Part shown: one piece after another, positions 13,927-19,257 of the stretch | How positions within the stretch are numbered: the stretch's first letter is position 1 | Layout of the letters: each line of letters opens with the position of its first letter | DNA from: Aliterella sp. RAGGC_92 | GTDB lineage: Bacteria; Cyanobacteriota; Cyanobacteriia; Cyanobacteriales; Chroococcidiopsidaceae | Direction: 5' to 3' | Assembly (NCBI GenBank): GCA_030826005.1 | Contig: JAPJOW010000062.1 | Span: 1-19,257 of the forward strand | DNA length: 19,257 nt | Translations under genes and position numbers: made by a program | The notes under the pieces: model-generated | The model's database searches: none | Seen by the model: only the letters and a program-made list of their open reading frames with translations | Told to the model about the DNA's origin: nothing

Positions 13927-16050
13927 CTATTTACCAACGAGAATCACGACCGTGCGATCGCCAAGTAGCAAACCAGACTGATTATCTAACCTTGGTTCTG
14001 TACCTGGAATCCAGCATTCTTCCCCAGGACTTGCCCCGGTATTGGCAAATACGTGCCATTGCATAGCATCCGGCAAACCCGGCAACTCAAACCAATGAGC
14101 CAAATAATCAGTATTCATAGCTACATAGATGTAGTTATCAGTTACCGTCCCCTCTTTAGCGTGTTTGCCGCAAAGCATAAACGCTAAGGTACGGCTAGAC
14201 TCTGACCAATCTGCATTCCAAGCTTTAGTACCGTGCCAGGTAATGTCTGCATAACCGCTACCGACATAATCGGCGTTGCGGAAGTGATCGCGATTTCTTA
14301 AAACTGGGTGGGCTTGGCGAAAAGCAGTGCAACGAGCGAAAAATTGAAATAAGCGATCGTTAGTCCCCAATAAACCCCAATCTAGCCAGTTGAGTTCGTT
14401 ATCGTGGCAATAAGTATTGTTATTACCTTGCTGACTGCGCCCGACTTCATCGCCCATCAAAATCATCGGTACGCCTTGACTAATCATCAACATCGCGACA
14501 GCATTTTTCATCTGCCGTTGGCGCAAGGCATTTATCCCCGGATCGTCTGTCCACCCTTCAGCGCCACAATTCCAGCTATCGTTATCGTTCCCGCCATCGT
14601 TATTGTTTTCGCCGTTTGCTTCATTATGCTTATCGTTATAAGACACCAAATCTGCCAAAGTAAAGCCATCGTGGCAAGTAATAAAATTAATCGATGTCGC
14701 GGGTCCTCGACCTGCCCAAGCATACAAATCGGGCGAACCTTGGAGGCGCTGCGCCATATCGCCTACGCATCCTGGCTCGCCTTTAAGAAACTTGCGAATC
14801 CCATCGCGGTATTTGCCGTTCCACTCTGCCCATCGTCCAAAGGCGGGAAAAGAGCCGACTTGATACAAGCCGCCAGCATCCCAAGCTTCAGCAATTAGCT
14901 TACATTTGGCAAGGATGGGGTCAAAAGCCAAAGATTCTAAAAGCGGTGGATTTGCCATCGGCGCACCCCAAGGATCGCGCCCCAAAATCGAAGCTAGGTC
15001 AAACCGGAAGCCATCAACGTGATACTCGGCTGCCCAAAAACGCAGACAGTCAAGCACCATATTGCGGACGATGGGATTATTGCAATTTAAGGTATTGCCC
15101 GTACCGCTAAAGTTGAAGTAGTATCCATCAGGGGTCAGCATATAGTAAGTTTGGTTATCAATCCCCCGAAAAGAAATTGTCGGCCCGCGTTCGTTGCCTT
15201 CGGCGGTGTGGTTGAAAACTACATCTAAAATGACTTCGATGCCGTTTCTATGGAGTTCTTTAATTAAAGTTTTTAGCTCATCAACCTGCATCCCCAACTT
15301 ACCTGTAGCTGCATAGCCAGCCTTGGGAGCAAAAAAGCCGACGGTACTATAACCCCAATAGTTTAATAGCAATTCCCCGGTTTGGGGGTTGGGGCGGCTA
15401 TTTTCAAATTCATCAAATTCATAAATAGGCAATAGTTCAATGCAGTTAACGCCTAACTCTTTGAGATAAGGAATTTTTTCGCGGATAGCGGCGTAAGTTC
15501 CCGGATGCCTAACTCCAGAGGAAGGATGACGAGTAAAGCTTCTAACGTGAGCTTCGTAGATAATTTGATCTTCTGGTTCGATTTCTAAAGGGCGGTCATC
15601 TTCCCAATCAAAGTCGTCAAAAGCAAGACGGGCGCGGTGTTGGTATTTGTCGTTCCAATCTGGCGTAGCGCCCCAAACATCTCTCCCGCCAATGAGTTTG
15701 GCGTAAGGGTCCATAAGGATTTTACTTGAATCAAACCAATAACCTGCTTGGGGGTCAAAAACTCCATCCATACGGTAACCGTATTCAATATCTTCGTAAT
15801 TGAGATCGAAGACAATCATGCTAAAGACATTGCCAATACGGAAAGCATCGGGAAAAGGAATTTCAACTAAGGGTTCGGAAGCGTGTTTTTTGAATAAAAC
15901 TAAAGTACAAGATTTGGCATGACGGGAGTAAATAGAAAAATTTACACCTCCCGGCAAGAAAGTTGCGCCAAAAGGTAGGGGTTTACCCGGTCTAAGTTTG
16001 TAGCCGTTGTAGGTGTGAGTGGGGTGAGTATCAATTCTGCCTAGGGTCAT
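13927..16050 (-). CDS. glgX: Glycogen debranching enzyme GlgX (isoamylase-type, GH13)
   Basis: The 707-residue cytosolic enzyme hydrolyses alpha-1,6 branches of glycogen during mobilisation. An N-terminal CBM48-like beta domain (about 20-130) starts with GKPLPFGATFLPGGVNFSIY. The GH13 barrel shows region I DVVFNH (276-281), region II DGFRFDLAS with nucleophile Asp351, region III LIAEAWDAGG with acid/base Glu388, and region IV FITCHDGFT with His460 and Asp461. A C-terminal beta domain ends the protein. Length fits GlgX and isoamylases (650-750). It is flanked on both sides by STAS genes, 25 bases from the upstream one, which ties it to the regulatory set. In Synechocystis the matching gene is slr1857, one of two glgX copies. 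Confidence 0.95.
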   Translation of the reverse strand: MTLGRIDTHPTHTYNGYKLRPGKPLPFGATFLPGGVNFSIYSRHAKSCTLVLFKKHASEPLVEIPFPDAFRIGNVFSMIVFDLNYEDIEYGYRMDGVFDPQAGYWFDSSKILMDPYAKLIGGRDVWGATPDWNDKYQHRARLAFDDFDWEDDRPLEIEPEDQIIYEAHVRSFTRHPSSGVRHPGTYAAIREKIPYLKELGVNCIELLPIYEFDEFENSRPNPQTGELLLNYWGYSTVGFFAPKAGYAATGKLGMQVDELKTLIKELHRNGIEVILDVVFNHTAEGNERGPTISFRGIDNQTYYMLTPDGYYFNFSGTGNTLNCNNPIVRNMVLDCLRFWAAEYHVDGFRFDLASILGRDPWGAPMANPPLLESLAFDPILAKCKLIAEAWDAGGLYQVGSFPAFGRWAEWNGKYRDGIRKFLKGEPGCVGDMAQRLQGSPDLYAWAGRGPATSINFITCHDGFTLADLVSYNDKHNEANGENNNDGGNDNDSWNCGAEGWTDDPGINALRQRQMKNAVAMLMISQGVPMILMGDEVGRSQQGNNNTYCHDNELNWLDWGLLGTNDRLFQFFARCTAFRQAHPVLRNRDHFRNADYVGSGYADITWHGTKAWNADWSESSRTLAFMLCGKHAKEGTVTDNYIYVAMNTDYLAHWFELPGLPDAMQWHVFANTGASPGEECWIPGTEPRLDNQSGLLLGDRTVVILVGK

Positions 16051-16075
16051 AGTGATAAGTTGCGATCGCGCTTAC

Positions 16076-16456
16076 TTAAGTGGGTAATACTTGAGGTTGA
16101 TTCTTTAAGGCGGCAATTCCTTCGTCTACGGTGTCGCAGTTGATAAAAAAGTCTAAAAAGCCCGTAATAGACATCGTGTCTTTGATGTCGTCTACTAAGC
16201 CAACTAAAACTATTTGTCCTTCCTGGTTTGTAACTGACCTGTACAATGACAGCATCATTCGCAGTCCCGCACTGGACATATAAGGAACGTTTGTCATATC
16301 CAACAGTAGTTTGACCCCGTTTTGAGCAAGGGGTAGTAGTTGCTGTTCGACCGTAGGAGCAGTGTTGTAATTTACTTCCCCATTCATTTCAACTAAGGTG
16401 ATTTGGCTTGTTGGGTTGGCTTCTGATAGGGGGATAGTGGCGATCTTGATTTCCAT
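16076..16456 (-). CDS. STAS-domain phosphoprotein (Slr1856-like anti-sigma antagonist)
   Basis: The protein is a single STAS domain. From the chosen ATG it is 126 residues, starting MEIKIATIPLSEANPTSQIT. An upstream Met at 16555 would add 33 residues that overlap the preceding gene's end and have no family counterpart, so it is rejected. The conserved loop is VPYMSSAGLRMML (57-69), with Ser62 directly before Ala-Gly as the expected phosphorylation site. LVEMNGEVNYNTAP is the first-strand motif. Its partner is expected to be the RsbW-like kinase at the end of the run. By order it matches Slr1856, a known substrate of the IcfG phosphatase in Synechocystis (recalled). It follows the CMD gene by 26 bases and precedes glgX by 25, so these are likely co-transcribed. 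Confidence 0.9.
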   Translation of the reverse strand: MEIKIATIPLSEANPTSQITLVEMNGEVNYNTAPTVEQQLLPLAQNGVKLLLDMTNVPYMSSAGLRMMLSLYRSVTNQEGQIVLVGLVDDIKDTMSITGFLDFFINCDTVDEGIAALKNQPQVLPT

Positions 16457-16482
16457 ATTTGAGTTGTTAGAGAAGGATTGAC

Positions 16483-16827
16483 TTATTGGTTGTCTAAAAT
16501 TTCGTTGAGCGTACCAAAACAGCCAACAACTTTGTTGAAACCTGCATAAACGCACAAAAATAACAGCAGTTCTTCAATTTCGGCTCTGGTAGCTCCTAAT
16601 TTGAGTGCCATGTTTACATGGGCTGGAAAGGGGCTACCTATACTGGCTTGATTTTGAATTACCACATCCACAGCGATCGCAATTAAGGCTTTAGTTTTTT
16701 GGTCGATTAGCGGCAATCCCCAAGCTTCTCCAGCAACTCTAGTAACAAAATCGCCATATTTGGGGTTAATTTGTTTTAACGCCTCTTGGAGTTCGTGGTC
16801 GTCTAAAACTGCATTTTTATAAGTCAT
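16483..16827 (-). CDS. Carboxymuconolactone decarboxylase-like (AhpD fold) protein
   Basis: The 114-residue protein matches the small gamma-CMD group. It has PAHVNMALKLGATRAEIEEL (from about residue 68), with a conserved His and the GATRAEIxE motif, then LCVYAGFNKVVGC. The CxxC pair that makes AhpD an oxidoreductase is absent, so peroxidase-linked activity is not supported. True protocatechuate-pathway decarboxylation is also doubtful, as no pathway genes are near. AGGA lies upstream of the ATG, with a HIP1 palindrome (16830-16837) between them. It is the third visible gene in the icfG run and corresponds to Slr1853 of Synechocystis by family. The substrate is unknown. Confidence 0.88.
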   Translation of the reverse strand: MTYKNAVLDDHELQEALKQINPKYGDFVTRVAGEAWGLPLIDQKTKALIAIAVDVVIQNQASIGSPFPAHVNMALKLGATRAEIEELLLFLCVYAGFNKVVGCFGTLNEILDNQ

Positions 16828-16889
16828 GGGCGATCGCTTTCCTGTAATTTTTAAATTAAGTTGGCGGTGAATAACACCGCCGCATATTC

Positions 16890-18725
16890 CTAAACTGGAG
16901 CAATTTGTACCTTAACGGTGACTCTTTCTGTTGTTTGGGGTAATTTAACCGTCAGCGCTTCAGAGTCAAAGTCGGTATAAGGTTCGCCGTTAATTTCGCA
17001 CTTGGCAATTTTGACGCTACCCGGTGGGAGAATATCTGGTTGAACGCGCAAAATATTGTCTTTAAACGCTCCTGGTTGCGGCTTAAAGAAAAAGTCCATC
17101 GGCTGCTTATTTGTCAGCAAATTAGTGTAAACTGCCGCTAAAAAGCAAAGTTCTGTAGAGTGATAACCGCTCATAGAGTGACTACCCTTAAAGCGCTCCG
17201 TCCCAGTTAAAAAAGGAATGCCGTTAGCTTGGACATTGAAATAAATCCCGCCGTCGTCATGGTCTAAGAAATAAGCATTGTAGAAAGCTGTAACTTCCCG
17301 ACTATGACGTAGTGATTCGGGATACTTAAGGACACCTTGCAAAATCATATATGCAAGGATAGCTTGCTCTTGCTGCCACCAAGCTTTGCGATCGTGATAA
17401 ACAAAGCGATAATGTTCTTCGCCAGGTTCTAACTTGCGCTCCATTACATCATACCAGCCGCCGCGTTGGCGATCGCTGGCAAGGTCTGGCATTAACGAAG
17501 CAATTTTAGTAGCTAAAGACTTGTATTCTTCTTTGGACTTGAGAGAGTGCATCCGCATCAAGTTCCAAGCAATTTTTAGGTTGTGTCCTACTACCGCGCG
17601 GTTTTGCTGTCCTACCCAGGTACTATCGTGCGACCAATCTTCATAAAAGCGTTCTTGCACAAACGGACTATTTTCAAAGTCAGGGAAGTATTTAGCAATA
17701 GTATCAAAGGTATCTTCTAGCATCTCTGCATACTCAGCTTCACCCGTTGCTAAAAACAAGTTAATCAAATAAGCTGGAGCATGATCTCCTACCGAGTTCC
17801 AGTTTTTACGAGCGCGATTGACTCCCAAGGTTTCGCTACGGGGATCTAATGTTAAGGGATCTAAACTTGAAAAGTAACCACCTTGTAAGGGGTCGCGGTA
17901 AAAGTTTTTAAATAGTTTGACGGTTTTTTGCGTATCGCTTAAAATCTGGGGATCTCCGGTAATGCGATAAGTCTGCACGGGCCCAGCTAAAGCGTAGATT
18001 TGCTCGTACATGGGGATAGATTCGCGGTCTTCGCTAAAAGCATCGCCATGTTCGGAAGACAATAACTTTAACTCTCGTTCCCCTTTAACTTGAATGCCGT
18101 GATACCAATAAACGATGTCTTCATCGGGGTCGTAGAACCGCATATGGTCGCGCAAGTATTGCGTTCCTTTTTCTGCCGCTTCTAAAAATCGGTCTTCCCC
18201 AGTCATCATGTAGGCGGTTGCAAAACCATAAACTAGGCGAGAAATAGTATCGGTTTCTTGCAAATAGTCGTCTTGCTTTTTTTCCCCAGCTAAGTTGAGA
18301 TAGGTACGGTAATGACTGTAATCAATTTCTTGGTTGGGATAATTAAATTGCCATTTAAGGTAAGAGTCTGCAATCGAGTGAATTTGCTTCACCCACCAAT
18401 CGGGTTCTTCGTGGCGATAGTTTTCGGGTGCGTCGCCGGGGAAAACGAGAGATTTAACTTCAAACTTATAATCGCCACCTTGGGGGTAAAAGATGCCATA
18501 GGCAAAGACTTGCTGACCGGGGGTGAGAAGTTCCGCCAACCGCCCCGTACAATCGTGGTAAGGTTCTTCTAAATTATGGGTAATTCGAGCGTAAACTGTT
18601 GGGGTGAGGTAAGCTTGAAACTCTCTGCCATCCGAAGTTTTAATGCCAAAGCTTTTTTCTGTACGGTTGAAAGAAGTAACGTAACCTGCGATCGCATCGG
18701 AGAATGTAAACTCAATATTAGCCAT
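16890..18725 (-). CDS. AGE-family epimerase/isomerase-like protein with extra N-terminal domain
   Basis: The 611-residue protein has an N-terminal part (1-95, GYVTSFNRTEKSFGIKTSDG onward) that looks like a small beta barrel of OB-fold type. It is joined to an alpha/alpha barrel of the N-acylglucosamine 2-epimerase superfamily (about 108-545). AGE-type features include RLVYGFATAYMMTG (163-176), VGHNLKIAWNLMR (379-391) with the conserved His381, and AWWQQEQAILAYM (448-460). The C-terminal 65 residues form another beta-rich end. Classical AGE enzymes are about 400 residues, so both extensions are extra. The substrate is unknown; the location in the icfG run suggests a sugar or sugar phosphate linked to glycogen or glucose use. 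AAGGA before the ATG supports the start. By order it resembles Slr1855. Confidence 0.88.
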   Translation of the reverse strand: MANIEFTFSDAIAGYVTSFNRTEKSFGIKTSDGREFQAYLTPTVYARITHNLEEPYHDCTGRLAELLTPGQQVFAYGIFYPQGGDYKFEVKSLVFPGDAPENYRHEEPDWWVKQIHSIADSYLKWQFNYPNQEIDYSHYRTYLNLAGEKKQDDYLQETDTISRLVYGFATAYMMTGEDRFLEAAEKGTQYLRDHMRFYDPDEDIVYWYHGIQVKGERELKLLSSEHGDAFSEDRESIPMYEQIYALAGPVQTYRITGDPQILSDTQKTVKLFKNFYRDPLQGGYFSSLDPLTLDPRSETLGVNRARKNWNSVGDHAPAYLINLFLATGEAEYAEMLEDTFDTIAKYFPDFENSPFVQERFYEDWSHDSTWVGQQNRAVVGHNLKIAWNLMRMHSLKSKEEYKSLATKIASLMPDLASDRQRGGWYDVMERKLEPGEEHYRFVYHDRKAWWQQEQAILAYMILQGVLKYPESLRHSREVTAFYNAYFLDHDDGGIYFNVQANGIPFLTGTERFKGSHSMSGYHSTELCFLAAVYTNLLTNKQPMDFFFKPQPGAFKDNILRVQPDILPPGSVKIAKCEINGEPYTDFDSEALTVKLPQTTERVTVKVQIAPV

Positions 18726-18798
18726 TTAATTGTCTGTCCTTGCTAAGGGATAATTACTTGTATTCCGGGGCAGTTTTTGAGCGAGACTTGTAATTTGT

Positions 18799-19257
18799 TT
18801 ATCTAGCCGCATTTACTAAATTGCGTTGGGTTTGTTTTTCAATTTCGGCAATAAACGCTTTGATAAAAATATCTATAATTCCTGGATGCTTGGCAGTAAT
18901 CAAGTTGCCATCAATTACTAATTCTGCGGTTCCATCATTTTCATAAATGACATCACCGCCAGCATTTTCTACATCGCAGACAATATTGTGAGCGCAGGTT
19001 ACTTTTCGACCTTTAATTAAATCTGAGTCCGCACAAAATAACCATAATCCATGACAAATAGTTCCGACTTTTAACCCTTCTACTTGCATTGCTTTGCGTA
19101 AAAAAACAACGGCTGGAGCTTGGTTTTTTTGTCCTTTTTTCATCGATACTTGGTATCTCAAGCGATCCATTGCATAAGCGCCAATGGCAATAATACCTTT
19201 ATAATCTTTTGGATTAATTTCGCTTACTTCTGTTGTCACGGTGACATGGTCTTCAAC
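18799..19257 (-). CDS. DJ-1/PfpI family protein, N-terminus cut by the window edge
   Basis: The visible 153 residues have the nucleophile elbow of this family, GTICHGLWLF, with the reactive Cys. They also have ITAKHPG, the C-terminal family motif region. The frame stays open to the right edge (V-E-D-H-V before the GTG at 19239), and the usual first 40-60 residues with the family's glutamate are missing, so the real start lies outside. Members are proteases of the PfpI type, glyoxalases or chaperone-like hydrolases; which applies here cannot be told. It lies 73 bases upstream of the AGE-like gene and is the first visible gene of the run, matching Slr1854 by family. Confidence 0.88.
   Translation of the reverse strand, partial: VEDHVTVTTEVSEINPKDYKGIIAIGAYAMDRLRYQVSMKKGQKNQAPAVVFLRKAMQVEGLKVGTICHGLWLFCADSDLIKGRKVTCAHNIVCDVENAGGDVIYENDGTAELVIDGNLITAKHPGIIDIFIKAFIAEIEKQTQRNLVNAAR

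Noticed and set aside
14404..14898. 164-residue plus-strand open frame inside glgX
   Set aside because: Antisense to a well-supported glgX reading frame that covers the catalytic regions; no motif or ribosome site, so a shadow.
16457..16555. 33-residue N-terminal extension of the Slr1856-like STAS protein
   Set aside because: It overlaps the end of the preceding CMD-like gene, is rich in Cys, Trp and Arg unlike the family, and the STAS domain is complete from the ATG at 16456.
1..19257. tRNA, rRNA or CRISPR arrays
   Set aside because: All gaps between genes were read; none shows tRNA arms, rRNA sequence or regularly spaced direct repeats.

Overview
The window is cyanobacterial chromosome. 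The evidence is about twenty copies of the palindrome GCGATCGC (HIP1, roughly one per kb), a prolycopene isomerase of the CrtH type, a YggT/Ycf19 membrane protein, a large chloroplast-type site-2 protease, and above all a gene order that matches the icfG cluster known from Synechocystis sp. PCC 6803. I cannot name the species.

Left part (1-8130). A truncated sugar-type ABC ATPase gene runs in from the left edge. It is followed by about 870 bp of decayed insertion sequences on the minus strand: an IS630-type transposase broken by several frameshifts, abutting an IS1-type element whose insA frame is still open but whose insB is wrecked. Next come crtH (minus) and upp (plus), diverging from a short region with a folded-looking element, then a glycine-zipper membrane protein and a YggT protein (both plus) ending in a strong bidirectional terminator. 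A secreted cyanobacterial protein (minus), an unrecognised 195-residue protein (plus) and an M50 site-2 protease (minus) complete this part.

Middle (8132-10848). A membrane-bound PAS-GGDEF-EAL protein with all its c-di-GMP motifs intact is followed, upstream on the same strand, by an unrecognised 109-residue ORF.

Right part (11025-19257). Eight minus-strand genes in a row read, in transcription order: DJ-1/PfpI protein (cut by the right edge), AGE-family epimerase-like protein, carboxymuconolactone-decarboxylase-like protein, STAS protein, GlgX debranching enzyme, second STAS protein, IcfG (membrane sensor with HAMP and PP2C/SpoIIE phosphatase), RsbW-like kinase. This is a complete partner-switching set (kinase, phosphatase and two phosphorylatable antagonists) interleaved with glycogen and sugar enzymes. 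In Synechocystis the equivalent set couples inorganic-carbon and glucose use. I see no RNA genes and no CRISPR. The least explained items are the AGE-like protein, the sensed ligand of IcfG, two palindromic elements next to icfG, and the folded region between crtH and upp.
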